This document shows, in pieces, positions 18,054 to 26,746 of a stretch of DNA of 59,894 nt. Position 1 is the stretch's first letter. Each line of letters opens with the position of its first letter. The stretch covers positions 1-59,894 of the forward strand of contig CACFEJ010000008.1 of the NCBI GenBank assembly GCA_902565305.1, read 5' to 3'. The position numbers and the translations under genes are program-made. Source of the DNA: an uncultured Prochlorococcus sp. GTDB taxonomy: Bacteria > Cyanobacteriota > Cyanobacteriia > PCC-6307 > Cyanobiaceae. A model generated the notes under the pieces. The model saw only the letters and a program-made list of their open reading frames with translations. It ran no database searches and had not been told where the DNA came from.

Positions 18054-19324
18054 TTTGTTAATAACTTTTTCTCATTAAACGAATATATAAATAAACCTAG
18101 GGAAAGAGAAAGGAACGTAGTTAGCCATAAATAAGTAATTGAAATTAAACTTTTGTCGATGATATAGGTCTCTGAAAAAGAATATCTTGTTATTTCAATT
18201 GCTTGCAAAATTGGATTCCAACTTAAGTAAGGTCTTAACCATTGGGGTAAAGCATTTAGAGAAACAAAAATTCCCGAAATAAAAAATAATGGACGTATTG
18301 CCAATGGAATTAATTGTTTTATAGAAGGATAGATATGAGAAGCAACCAGTAAAAATAAGCCAAATCCAAATGAGAAGATAACTAGAGCTAAGTAAGTAGT
18401 AAAAAGTAATGCTAAATTATTTAAAATAATTTCTTTTCTAATTATGTAAGTCGAAAAAATTATAAAAATAAAAACTATGCCATATAAGCCTGATTCCACA
18501 ATAGTTCTTGCGATCACTGCATCTACAGGCTTTACAGGCTTATAAAAAAAAAGTGCTTGATTAGCAGAAATCCCATTAGAAGATCTAATCGCAATATTGC
18601 TAAAAAGAGTAAATAGGACTGTGCCTGATCCCAAGAAGAGTAAGATATCTAGCGGTCCTGATGTATTCGCTCTTAAAATAGTGAATAATATTAGAAATAC
18701 ACTGATAACTCCTAAGGGTTCAATAAAAATACCTAAGACTCCTCCTTTTACCAAACTTATTCGTGTTTTTAATTCTCTGTAAATAAGAGAATTTATCACA
18801 TTAAACTGTACATGCCATCCCTCTAACTTGTTTGCAAAGAAGAGATCTATAGTAGTACCAAAATATTCATAAGATATTATTGAAAATGGTTTTCTAATAA
18901 GCCAAAAGAATTCAAAAATCAAAAAATCAAATAAATTTGAAAAATTTATTTTTCTTTTGAAAAGTTTTTCAAAATCAGGTAACTTTATATTGAAATTTTC
19001 CCAATTCTTTTCTACCCATATTAGGTAGAAAGAATTTAACTCAGGATAGGGCCATCTTCTTTTATGTGATTTGTGAATGTCCCATATTCCAAGAAAAATC
19101 CTTGGCATATTTTTGTATCTCCCGAAAGATGAACTTTCCGCTAGCCATTTTAGAATTGGATTATTTTTGCAATTTCCAATAGATATTTCTGGATACTTAC
19201 TAAATCCTCTTAGAATAATCCACACAACTAATTCTCGTTCTTGATTTTTTTCAAGAAACCCTTTATCCACCAAATCTTTTCTCTCACTTATGATATTTAT
19301 CAATTCTTTGGGTATTTTATTCAT
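18050..19324 (-). CDS. kpsM: Capsule ABC transporter permease KpsM with an added cytoplasmic N-terminal domain
   Basis: The C-terminal 260 or so residues are an ABC-2-type polysaccharide permease with about six membrane segments (for example GVISVFLILFTILRA and LALVIFSFGFGLFLLVA) and a conserved end (ISGIFVSLNALPQWLRPYLS, WNPILQAIEITRY). Standard KpsM is about 260 residues; this protein has 424. The extra N-terminus (residues about 5-92) is a soluble domain clearly related to the linker of the 825-aa glycosyltransferase: ISERKDL, KGF, QERELVVW, KYP, KWL, MPRIFLGIWD. The gene abuts kpsD (stop at 19325, start at 19324) and overlaps kpsT. The extension may dock the exporter to the synthase; this is inference. 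Confidence 0.9.
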   Translation of the reverse strand: MNKIPKELINIISERKDLVDKGFLEKNQERELVVWIILRGFSKYPEISIGNCKNNPILKWLAESSSFGRYKNMPRIFLGIWDIHKSHKRRWPYPELNSFYLIWVEKNWENFNIKLPDFEKLFKRKINFSNLFDFLIFEFFWLIRKPFSIISYEYFGTTIDLFFANKLEGWHVQFNVINSLIYRELKTRISLVKGGVLGIFIEPLGVISVFLILFTILRANTSGPLDILLFLGSGTVLFTLFSNIAIRSSNGISANQALFFYKPVKPVDAVIARTIVESGLYGIVFIFIIFSTYIIRKEIILNNLALLFTTYLALVIFSFGFGLFLLVASHIYPSIKQLIPLAIRPLFFISGIFVSLNALPQWLRPYLSWNPILQAIEITRYSFSETYIIDKSLISITYLWLTTFLSLSLGLFIYSFNEKKLLTK

Positions 19325-20395
19325 CTAATCGAAAAATATTTTATAAAATGTTGCTGCATCTATTATTGGTTTTATTGGTTCAATTAATTTCTTAAGATTA
19401 TTTGATGCCTTTGACAGTGAATCCCCATCAACGAATATAACATCTCTATCTTTTAAAAATATCTGCTTCTTACCCGATTCATTGTTAAAGTAAGTTTTCT
19501 TCTCGATTTTACCATTATTGTTTAAACGCAATAATGTTAATTTTTTTCTATTAGATCTACTAGTAAAACCTCCAGCGTTCAAAATTCCATCCATTATTGG
19601 ACTATTACTTCTTACGTTAGTATTGCCTGGATTATTTACTTCGCCAATTACTCTCACACTAATTGTGGAAGGAGATAAATTTGAAGAAGAGATTAATGTT
19701 TTTTCTTCTTGAGTGTAAAGTTTTGAATTTTCTATGTATATACTATCTCCATCAAATATTTCGTAATTATCAACAAGCTTTCCTTCAAAAAGACTTTCCC
19801 AGAAATTTATAATAATTTCATTAGTCTTATCATTACTTTTTTCATATCTTCTTAATTTTATTTTTCTTAAATTAGCTTCATTCGTAAGTCCACCAGCTTT
19901 TTGAATGGCATCTACAACTGTAGGCCAACCCTGATTATTATTTAATAAGCTCTCTCCACCATCAGTATTTGATACTGTATCTATTCTTTGAGTACTAAGT
20001 GAATAGATACCTGGTCTTTGCACCTCTCCATTTATATTTATTCTTATTGGTCTAGCTTTGATTAAATCAATGTAAACAATTGGATTTTTTATAATTTGCT
20101 TGTATTTCTTAGTAATTAATGAATTAGCCTCATCTATAGTGAGATGATTTATATAAAGGGAATTTATTCTCGGTAAGTTTACAGTCCCATCTGGTAGCAC
20201 TTTAACTTTAGAACTGAGACTTTCAAATTTATATATATTTATTTTAAGAAAATCTCCTGGCCCTAATAAATATTTTGGTACATCTATAAAGTTTTCTTTG
20301 TTTTCAAAAGAATCTAAGGGTGGTTTAGCATTAATAAAGCTATAATTAACTATAGGGTAAAAAGAAAATAATAATAATAAAAATTTTAGAACCAT
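19325..20395 (-). CDS. kpsD: Outer-membrane polysaccharide export protein KpsD/Wza-type
   Basis: A 356-residue protein with an N-terminal signal peptide (MVLKFLLLLFSFYPIV...). The Poly_export domain begins YLLGPGDFLKINIYKFE and runs through KVLPDGTVNLPRI. SLBB-type repeats follow (ININGEVQRPGIYSL, and VRVIGEVNNPGNTNVRS later). There is no lipoprotein Cys next to the signal, closer to KpsD than to Wza. It would form the outer-membrane exit for the capsule. It is the first gene of the minus-strand kpsD-M-T-E unit and is divergent from kpsC across a 484-bp gap. Confidence 0.88.
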   Translation of the reverse strand: MVLKFLLLLFSFYPIVNYSFINAKPPLDSFENKENFIDVPKYLLGPGDFLKINIYKFESLSSKVKVLPDGTVNLPRINSLYINHLTIDEANSLITKKYKQIIKNPIVYIDLIKARPIRININGEVQRPGIYSLSTQRIDTVSNTDGGESLLNNNQGWPTVVDAIQKAGGLTNEANLRKIKLRRYEKSNDKTNEIIINFWESLFEGKLVDNYEIFDGDSIYIENSKLYTQEEKTLISSSNLSPSTISVRVIGEVNNPGNTNVRSNSPIMDGILNAGGFTSRSNRKKLTLLRLNNNGKIEKKTYFNNESGKKQIFLKDRDVIFVDGDSLSKASNNLKKLIEPIKPIIDAATFYKIFFD

Positions 20396-20583
20396 TTAAG
20401 TATTTAGTATTGACTTAAAAAAAAATTACTTTCAACTTTTCTTGAGAAAATTATTATTGTTATGTTAAATCAGAATTTAAATTTTGTCATTTGAGTTTTT
20501 GGAGATCATAATAAGCACTCACTTTTAACAATTTTTAGTAAAAAAGAGTGAATATTGATTTATTTGACTTTAATTCTAAATTT
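20396..20583. other. Non-coding gap upstream of kpsD
   Basis: This AT-rich stretch lies between the kpsD start and the rfbB remnant. No reading frame or RNA gene could be supported in it. It should hold the promoter of the kpsD-M-T-E unit, but no convincing -10/-35 pair stands out. Confidence 0.4.
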
Positions 20584-20811
20584 TTATAGATACCAATTAA
20601 TTGTAATTATGAGACATTTCTTAAATGGATATTTTTGAGCCCAATCTATTTGAGATTTTATTTTTGAGGAATCTATTGAGAATCTTTTATCATGACCTAA
20701 ATGATCATTGAAATAGGTTATTAATTGTTTATATGAAAATTTTTTAGGTACAATTTCATCTCATATTTCACAAATTAAATTTACAACTTTATTATTTGTT
20801 GATTTTTTACC
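20584..20811 (-). pseudogene. rfbB: Decayed remnant of rfbB (dTDP-glucose 4,6-dehydratase), C-terminal part
   Basis: Reading the minus strand from 20811 to 20584 gives a recognisable RfbB C-terminus: NKVVNLICEI, an in-frame TGA (20761-20763), then DEIVPKKFSYKQLITYFND, LGHDKRFSIDSSKIKSQID and TINWYL before a TAA at 20584. The GHDKR-x-IDSSKI stretch and the closing INWYL match the intact RfbB at 34024-35067. The remnant lacks the whole N-terminal NAD domain and has a premature stop, so it is not functional. It differs enough from the intact copy (DEIVPKKFSY against a diverged segment there) that it is probably an older, independent copy rather than a recent duplicate. Confidence 0.8.
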
Positions 20812-20831
20812 TTAAGATGACGAACGTATAC

Positions 20832-20873
20832 TTATGTAATTTAAATTATGGTTGTATAATTCACGTTAAAGGA
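20832..20873 (+). promoter_or_regulatory. Likely promoter and ribosome binding site of kpsC
   Basis: A perfect TATAAT lies at 20855-20860, with a poor -35 match (TTATGT, 20832-20837) at a 17-bp spacing. An AAAGGA Shine-Dalgarno sequence at 20868-20873 sits 6 bases before the kpsC ATG. If the -10 box is used, transcription would start within a few bases of the ribosome binding site, giving a very short leader. Confidence 0.45.
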
Positions 20874-20879
20874 TAATAT

Positions 20880-22874
20880 ATGCAGCTATTTATAAAATTA
20901 AAAAATTCCTTTTTAAATTTAATTTCTAGAACAAACTTAATAGTTAAATCATATAACTTTGATAAATCCTATAATTACGTTTGGGGAATGAAAAGGTCGG
21001 GATATAGATTAAGAAAGAAAATTAATAAATCAAAACTTATATATCTTGAAGACGGATTTATACATTCTTATGGAATGAAAAAAAGTAGAATTCCATTCTC
21101 AATTTGCGTTGATAAAAATGGAATTTACTATAATTACAATAGCGGTAGCGAATTGTTCAATATAATTCATTCAAAGTTAAGCAATAATGATTTTTTGAGG
21201 GCAAAAAGAATTATTAAACTTTGGAAGCAATGTTCAATTTCAAAATATAATTTTCCTAATTTTATTAATCCCCCCACTCAAAAATATATTCTTCTAATAG
21301 ATCAGACTTTTGGAGATTTATCTATATATTACGGAGGGGCTAATAAAGATTCTTTTTCAAAAATGTTTCATTTCGCCTATAAAAATTGGCCTAAACACAA
21401 GATTATTATCAAGGTACATCCAGATGTAGTTAAATCAAAAAAGAATGGTTATTTAGATAAAAATTTTTATTCGAAGAAAAATGTTATTGTAATTTCTGAA
21501 TTAGGTCAGATAAATAAGTTAATAAAGTTTAGCACTGCTGTTTGTGTTGTAACTAGTCAAGTAGGATTCGAATCATTAATATATGGAAAAGAAGTTCATG
21601 TTTTTGGGAGGCCATTTTACTCAGGCTTAGGATTAACTATTGATCATGGAATTAAAAAAGAATATAAGAAAAAAAAAGCTGCTTCTATAGAACAATTAGT
21701 TTTTGGATCATTAGTAAAGTACCAGTATTATCTAGATCCTAGAACTAAAAAGAATTGTGAAGTTGAAGAAGTTATAGATTTTATTAATAGAAATAGAAAA
21801 ATATCTAGATTTTTTCCAGATGATTTTGAGGGAATAAATTTAACTCCTTGGAAAGCAAGACAAATAAATAGGTTTCTTAAAGTCCCTAAAGGTAAATCCG
21901 TTAGGAATCTTGCAAGTTTTAAAAGTGGAATGAAAAATATTATTGTTTGGGGGAAAAACAAAGAAACTGATAAATATATTTGCAAAGTAAATGATTTTAT
22001 TTCAGTAGAAGATGGATTTGTAAGGTCTGTAGGCCTTGGGGGCGATTTATATCCACCTTATAGTCTTTTGTTTGACAAAGAAGGAATTCATTTTGATGCC
22101 AGCAGAAAAAGTAACCTTGAAAATTTACTACAAAATAGGGTAGTTAAAAAAAATGAATTAATTAGATCAAGAAAACTAATAGATTTAATAATTAAATTAA
22201 AAATTAGCAAATATAATTTAAGTTTTAAAAGTCAAATAAAATTTCCCATTAATATTCCAAAAAAAAATATAATTGCTGTACTTGGCCAGGTAGAAAATGA
22301 CAACTCAATTATTTATGGTGTACCTAACGACACTATTCCAAAAACAAATTATGCATTAGTTATGCAGGTGAAAAAAGATTATCCTGATGCTTTTATAATT
22401 TATAAGCCACATCCTGATGTAGATTCAGGTTTAAGAGCAAAAGGTAAAAATGAAGTAGCTATAAATGAAATTGCTGATTTTATTGCTTATGAAACCCCAC
22501 TTGAATATATATTTAACAATGTTGAGAAAGTAGCAGTTTTCACTTCTCTGGGAGGTTTTGAGGCGCTTATTAGAGGTATATCTGTAATTACTTATGGACT
22601 TCCATTTTATGCTGGTTGGGGACTTACTGAAGATAAATTACATAATCACATTTGGGCTAAAAAAAGAACTCGAAAATTAAACTTAGAAGAATTAATTTTT
22701 ATTTCTCTTATTGAGTATCCATTTTATAGTAGTTTAAAATTTAGATGTCCCATGGAAATTGAGCATGTTATTGATGAACTTATTTCTAATAAAAATAATA
22801 AAAAATCTTTGGAGCAAATTATTTTTAAATACTGGGGTATCTTAAAAGAAAAGATTATATTTTCAAGTAAATAA
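20880..22874 (+). CDS. kpsC: Capsule Kdo transferase KpsC (two tandem transferase domains)
   Basis: The 664-residue protein has two related halves, as in KpsC. The first half has YLEDGFIHSYG, LLIDQTFGDLS, IIIKVHPDVV and VTSQVGFESLIYGKEVHVFG. The second has SVEDGFVRSVGLGG, AVLGQVENDNSI, IIYKPHPDVDSG, FTSLGGFEALIRG and YGLPFYAGWGLT. KpsC adds beta-Kdo residues to the glycolipid that primes group-2 capsules, using CMP-Kdo at the inner face of the membrane. Both halves keep the HPD and late Gly-rich motifs, so both may be active. The TAA overlaps the kpsS ATG by one base. The start ATG has a good Shine-Dalgarno sequence. Confidence 0.93.
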   Translation: MQLFIKLKNSFLNLISRTNLIVKSYNFDKSYNYVWGMKRSGYRLRKKINKSKLIYLEDGFIHSYGMKKSRIPFSICVDKNGIYYNYNSGSELFNIIHSKLSNNDFLRAKRIIKLWKQCSISKYNFPNFINPPTQKYILLIDQTFGDLSIYYGGANKDSFSKMFHFAYKNWPKHKIIIKVHPDVVKSKKNGYLDKNFYSKKNVIVISELGQINKLIKFSTAVCVVTSQVGFESLIYGKEVHVFGRPFYSGLGLTIDHGIKKEYKKKKAASIEQLVFGSLVKYQYYLDPRTKKNCEVEEVIDFINRNRKISRFFPDDFEGINLTPWKARQINRFLKVPKGKSVRNLASFKSGMKNIIVWGKNKETDKYICKVNDFISVEDGFVRSVGLGGDLYPPYSLLFDKEGIHFDASRKSNLENLLQNRVVKKNELIRSRKLIDLIIKLKISKYNLSFKSQIKFPINIPKKNIIAVLGQVENDNSIIYGVPNDTIPKTNYALVMQVKKDYPDAFIIYKPHPDVDSGLRAKGKNEVAINEIADFIAYETPLEYIFNNVEKVAVFTSLGGFEALIRGISVITYGLPFYAGWGLTEDKLHNHIWAKKRTRKLNLEELIFISLIEYPFYSSLKFRCPMEIEHVIDELISNKNNKKSLEQIIFKYWGILKEKIIFSSK

Positions 22875-24106
22875 TGAGTTCAGAAAATGACTTGCTAATT
22901 TTTAAAAGAAAAATAAAAATACAAGGTAATTGTTTACTTTTAATTGGTCCTATTGGAACCTTTTTTGCCAGATTATCAAATTTTTTGGATAAAAATGATG
23001 TAAAAACTTATAAAGTTTTGTTCCCTTTACATGAGTATGGTTTTCATAAATCTAGAATAATAAAATATTCAGAAGATGTACAATTTTTCAAAGATTTTTT
23101 AAGAAAAACAATAATTAAATATAAAATTAAACATATTTTTATGTATGGGAATGTTGTTATTCCTCATAGACAAGCTCTAGATTTAGTTAAGGAATTAAAT
23201 AAAAAAGGAGATAAGATTAAAACTCATATCTTTGAATTAGGTTATATGAGACCAAATTTTGTTACTTTAGAAAGTAGTGGTGTTAATTACACAAGTAGAT
23301 TTCTTTTAGATAAAGATTTTTATTCAAAAAAAACATCATATAAAACTTATCCCAAGCCTAAAAATCATAAACTTAGGATAAGAAAGTTATGGAAAGCAAT
23401 TACTTTTATTAATCATTGCTTAAAAAATTATCGAATTGTTGAATTCGAACACAAACTCCAACCTAAACCTTCATTTTTATGGTTTCAAATAAAAGGCTTT
23501 CTCTTAAAATTTTATTTTAAAGTAAGTGAGCATAGTATAAAGAAAAAGTGTTTTGAGAAAAATTCTTTTTTTTTAGTAATACTTCAAGTATCCTCTGATA
23601 GTCAGTTAACAATAGGATCTAAAATTAAAGATAATAAGAAATTTATTTATAAAGTAATAAAAGATTTTGCTAGGGCAAAACTTCAAAATATTAATTTAGT
23701 GTTTAAGCATCATCCTAGAGATAGAGGATACACCAATTACAATCATGAAATAAAAAAATTTGCAAAAGAGTTTGGTATTAGTAAAAATGTTTATTACATA
23801 CATGATTATTTTTTATCAAAAATTTTCAAAAATCCTAGATGCAAAGGGACTGTATTAATAAATAGTACCGTAGGTTACCAAGCTTTGTTTCATTCGATAC
23901 CAGTAAAAGCATTAGGTATTACTCCATACAATTTTGATGGACTTTCCTACCAGAAAAGTTTAACTTCTTTTTTTCTTAACCCAAAAAAAGTTGACCAATT
24001 ATTATTCAATAAATTTTATAAATACATACTGGAGAATTCTCAGATAAATGGAAATTTTGATGGTTATTTCCCTTTTGCTAATTTATTCATCTTTGAAAAT
24101 AAGTGA
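22874..24106 (+). CDS. kpsS: Capsule Kdo transferase KpsS
   Basis: A 410-residue KpsS-type protein. Landmarks are LLLIGPIGTFFARLSNFL at the N-terminus, YGNVVIPHRQALDLVKEL, HIFELGYMRPNFVTLES and, late, LVFKHHPRDRGY and LINSTVGYQALFHSIPV. KpsS places the first Kdo on lyso-phosphatidylglycerol and KpsC extends it. It follows kpsC with a one-base overlap and overlaps the next gene, a lipid acyltransferase, by 4 bp (GTGA), so the three genes are probably one coupled operon for building the lipid anchor. Confidence 0.9.
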   Translation: MSSENDLLIFKRKIKIQGNCLLLIGPIGTFFARLSNFLDKNDVKTYKVLFPLHEYGFHKSRIIKYSEDVQFFKDFLRKTIIKYKIKHIFMYGNVVIPHRQALDLVKELNKKGDKIKTHIFELGYMRPNFVTLESSGVNYTSRFLLDKDFYSKKTSYKTYPKPKNHKLRIRKLWKAITFINHCLKNYRIVEFEHKLQPKPSFLWFQIKGFLLKFYFKVSEHSIKKKCFEKNSFFLVILQVSSDSQLTIGSKIKDNKKFIYKVIKDFARAKLQNINLVFKHHPRDRGYTNYNHEIKKFAKEFGISKNVYYIHDYFLSKIFKNPRCKGTVLINSTVGYQALFHSIPVKALGITPYNFDGLSYQKSLTSFFLNPKKVDQLLFNKFYKYILENSQINGNFDGYFPFANLFIFENK

Positions 24107-24837
24107 ATAAATTATATATTTTTAAGGTTTTAAATATTTTTTTAAGAATAAATTTATTTATTTTTTCTTATTTACTTTATCTAATACAATTAATATTTAT
24201 TTTTCTAAAATTTACAAATATTGCAAAAAGAATTTTTAGAAGAGCTGCTTATATTTGTTCTCTTTCTTTGGGTGTTTCTTATTCTATAAATAAAAAATTT
24301 AAACATGGATTTTTCAAAAAAGGGATACATATTTCAAATCATGACAACCCTTTAGACATTTTTGCAGCGCAATATTTATTTGGGATGAGAACTATTACAA
24401 CTGTAGATCAACACTTAAAAAATTTTTTACCTTTTTTTGAAGAGTCTTTAAAAAATTATGGACATTTATGTTTTGATTATAAAAATTTTGATGAAAGAAA
24501 ATCAGCTTATTTATTTCTAAGAAAAATTTCCGCTAGTGAAAAACAAATTCTCATTTATCCCAGTGGATCAATCTATACCTCAATTAAAACAAGATTCTCA
24601 AAAAGTGTTTCGAAACTTTCTTTCTTAGGTAATATTAGAATTATTGCTTGGAAATTTTCTTTTGATGATAAGTCTAATATTGAATACAACAGAAAAATAG
24701 TTGATTATATATTTAAGAGATTTGTTTCAGAAAAAATTATTTTGAAAGTTGATAAAGTTAAAATTTACGATCCCAAGGACTATTTTAATTATGATCAATT
24801 ACATAATGAATTAAAGAAGTTTTATTTAATTAATTAA
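24103..24837 (+). CDS. PlsC-like lysophospholipid acyltransferase
   Basis: A 244-residue protein with an N-terminal membrane helix region (residues about 12-36). ISNHDNPLDIF supplies the N-H-x4-D catalytic motif of the glycerol-phosphate acyltransferase family. The later LIYPSGSIYTS corresponds to the FPEGT block, but with Ser in place of Glu. The start is GTG at 24103, overlapping the kpsS TGA. Translational coupling to kpsS suggests it acts on the capsule's lipid anchor, for example by acylating or re-acylating the lyso-phospholipid, but no such step is established for this organism. An ordinary phospholipid role remains possible. Its 3' end overlaps the convergent acyltransferase by 12 bp. 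Confidence 0.72.
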   Translation: MNKLYIFKVLNIFLRINLFIFSYLLYLIQLIFIFLKFTNIAKRIFRRAAYICSLSLGVSYSINKKFKHGFFKKGIHISNHDNPLDIFAAQYLFGMRTITTVDQHLKNFLPFFEESLKNYGHLCFDYKNFDERKSAYLFLRKISASEKQILIYPSGSIYTSIKTRFSKSVSKLSFLGNIRIIAWKFSFDDKSNIEYNRKIVDYIFKRFVSEKIILKVDKVKIYDPKDYFNYDQLHNELKKFYLIN

Positions 24838-25698
24838 ATTTTCTTGAAAAGAGTTATATTTTCTTAAAAATTTCCTTTGTTCTTCTGAAATATTTTCTGA
24901 TCTTCCTGAAAATAAAAGTTGCATTATATTATTATAGTTTTTAGCTATTGAATAACTTTCATAAGAAATCTCACAAAATCTTAAGTATGGTTTTAATACT
25001 TCGGGCATTTTAAAATTCTCATCATATTCTTTAAGTTTTTTTTCGATAAATTTCAAATTTCTAGAATGCATAGTTAATTGATTAGGATCATCATCAGAAT
25101 TTGTTCGATGTTCAAATAAATACTTCCCGATAGGTAAATTTATGGAATTCTTTTTTGAATTATTTAAAGTATCCAAAAATTTATTTACACATTTTATTTT
25201 TAGTTTCCGGTGATCAAAGCTTATTAATCCAATTCCTATATTAATATTTTTTGCTTCAGGAATTCTTATGAATCCTCTAATTAACTCCATTAGTATTTTT
25301 CTATTTTGGAATCTAGGCATTACAAATGTTCTTCCAATTTCACAAAAGCTTTCATTTTTTAATTTATGATATGTATTAGGGTGGTATTCCTCTAAGTATG
25401 AGTATTCTTTATTTTTAAAGCACCCCTTTTTGCTAAATAAGAATCTCTGACCTCCAGCTAGGTTTTTGGTATTTTTATCCCAAATAATCATATGAGTGAA
25501 GAATATATCTCTCTCTTCAAAATCGTTATTATTTGGATTTGAGTTAAATTTATTAAAGGCCTCTGCTCTTTTTGTTCCTAACCATTGAAAAATATCTTGA
25601 TTTGTATACAATTCCTCTCCAGGAACAAGAAATATTAAAAGTTCGTTTGAGCTTTCTATTAAGTAATCGCTAAAAGTTTTAAAAAAAAGTTCAAACAT
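24826..25698 (-). CDS. GNAT-fold acyltransferase, OlsB/hemolysin-like
   Basis: A 290-residue protein resembling the Acetyltransf_5 (putative hemolysin/OlsB) group of the autoinducer-synthase-like GNAT fold. Visible landmarks are KRAEAFNKF, FFTHMIIWDKNTKNLAGGQR, SYLEEYHPNTYHKL and CEIGRTFVMPRFQNRKILME. Such enzymes transfer a fatty acyl group from acyl-ACP to an amine or hydroxyl (OlsB acylates ornithine). It converges on the PlsC-like gene with a 12-bp overlap. An OlsB-like and a PlsC-like gene side by side recall the OlsBA ornithine-lipid pair, though here they are on opposite strands. The start is ATG at 25698. Family call moderate, substrate unknown. Confidence 0.62.
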   Translation of the reverse strand: MFELFFKTFSDYLIESSNELLIFLVPGEELYTNQDIFQWLGTKRAEAFNKFNSNPNNNDFEERDIFFTHMIIWDKNTKNLAGGQRFLFSKKGCFKNKEYSYLEEYHPNTYHKLKNESFCEIGRTFVMPRFQNRKILMELIRGFIRIPEAKNINIGIGLISFDHRKLKIKCVNKFLDTLNNSKKNSINLPIGKYLFEHRTNSDDDPNQLTMHSRNLKFIEKKLKEYDENFKMPEVLKPYLRFCEISYESYSIAKNYNNIMQLLFSGRSENISEEQRKFLRKYNSFQENLIN

Positions 25699-25743
25699 TC
25701 TTTTATTTTTAAAGGGTTTAGTTTGTAATCAAACTATAATAAG

Positions 25744-26736
25744 ATAGTATTAATTACTTACATTCCTGTCATTATTAATAATGTTAATTTTAAGTCATTA
25801 AGACAACCGGTAGTTGTCGTTTCTAATGGTTTAACACCAACAGTATTTTATTGGCTCAAAAAAGAAATAGGAAATGTTTTAGATCCATCAAAAATACAGA
25901 TAACAGATTTATATAATTGCAATACAATTATTTTAGTAAGATATGTACCGTTCAATATTCTTCTTCATCTTATAAATTTAAAAAGAAAATCAAAAAAGAT
26001 AATTCTTCTTATTGATGATAATTTACTAGAATTAAATATTTTTTCCGAGTTACCTTTTTTGTATAAATTAAAAATCTTTTCTAATGTTTATTTATATAAG
26101 TTTATTTTTAATCTTTTTATTAATGAAATCTGGGTAACGAATAAAAAGCTTGCAGAAAAAGTAAAGAAAAAAATTTTTAGTAGTCAAATTAATATAAGGC
26201 TATTAACTCTTAATCATTATTCTTTTAAACCGCAAAAAAAAATATATAAAATTGCTTACCTAGGGACTAGTTCACATGTAAAAGAATTAATTTGGTTGAA
26301 ACCATTATTTAAGGAAATACAAAGTAAAAGAAAAGATTGCCTTATTGAAATTTATTTAGATAAAAAATGGAGGAATTACTTTAGGTCTATCCCGAGAATA
26401 AAAATTATATTCCCAATGGATTGGGAAACTTTTTATATGGATACTTCTACAAGAAAAGTAGATGTAGTGTTAAATCCTATTTTAAGCAGTAACTTCAATA
26501 ATTTTAGATCACCTACTAAGTTTTTTGATACAACCAGATTAGGAGCAGTAGGTTTGTATAGCAATATAGATCCATTCTCAAATTTTATTAAAAATAATTA
26601 TGATGGAATTTTATTGGAAAACAATATTAGTTATTGGAGTGAAAAAATTTCTTACCTTTTTGACAATTCTCAGGAAAGAGAAAGAATATATAAAAATGCA
26701 CTAAAAAGATTTGAAAATTCCAAAAAAGTTCTTTAA
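25744..26736 (+). CDS. Glycosyltransferase-like protein with no canonical start codon for its full frame
   Basis: The first ATG/GTG/TTG in frame is the TTG at 26059, which would give only 225 residues. The frame is open from 25729 (after a TAA at 25726) and the extra part looks like protein: LRQPVVVVSNGLTPTVFYWL and KKIILLIDDNLLELNIFSEL, continuous with the rest. The downstream half looks like a GT-B glycosyltransferase: NEIWVTNKKLAEKV, IAYLGTSSHVKELIWLKPL, RSPTKFFDTTRLGAVGLYSN, DGILLENNISYW. I give the start as the ATA at 25744, so it may use a rare start codon or be a damaged gene that lost its start. A TATAAT at 25735-25740 is close upstream. Confidence 0.55.
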   Translation: MVLITYIPVIINNVNFKSLRQPVVVVSNGLTPTVFYWLKKEIGNVLDPSKIQITDLYNCNTIILVRYVPFNILLHLINLKRKSKKIILLIDDNLLELNIFSELPFLYKLKIFSNVYLYKFIFNLFINEIWVTNKKLAEKVKKKIFSSQINIRLLTLNHYSFKPQKKIYKIAYLGTSSHVKELIWLKPLFKEIQSKRKDCLIEIYLDKKWRNYFRSIPRIKIIFPMDWETFYMDTSTRKVDVVLNPILSSNFNNFRSPTKFFDTTRLGAVGLYSNIDPFSNFIKNNYDGILLENNISYWSEKISYLFDNSQERERIYKNALKRFENSKKVL

Positions 26737-26746
26737 ATTAATAATT

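Noticed and set aside
20396-20583. Weak hairpin CACTC...GAGTG near 20516-20551 as a terminator
   Set aside because: The arms are short and imperfect, and the position upstream of two divergent genes does not fit a terminator.
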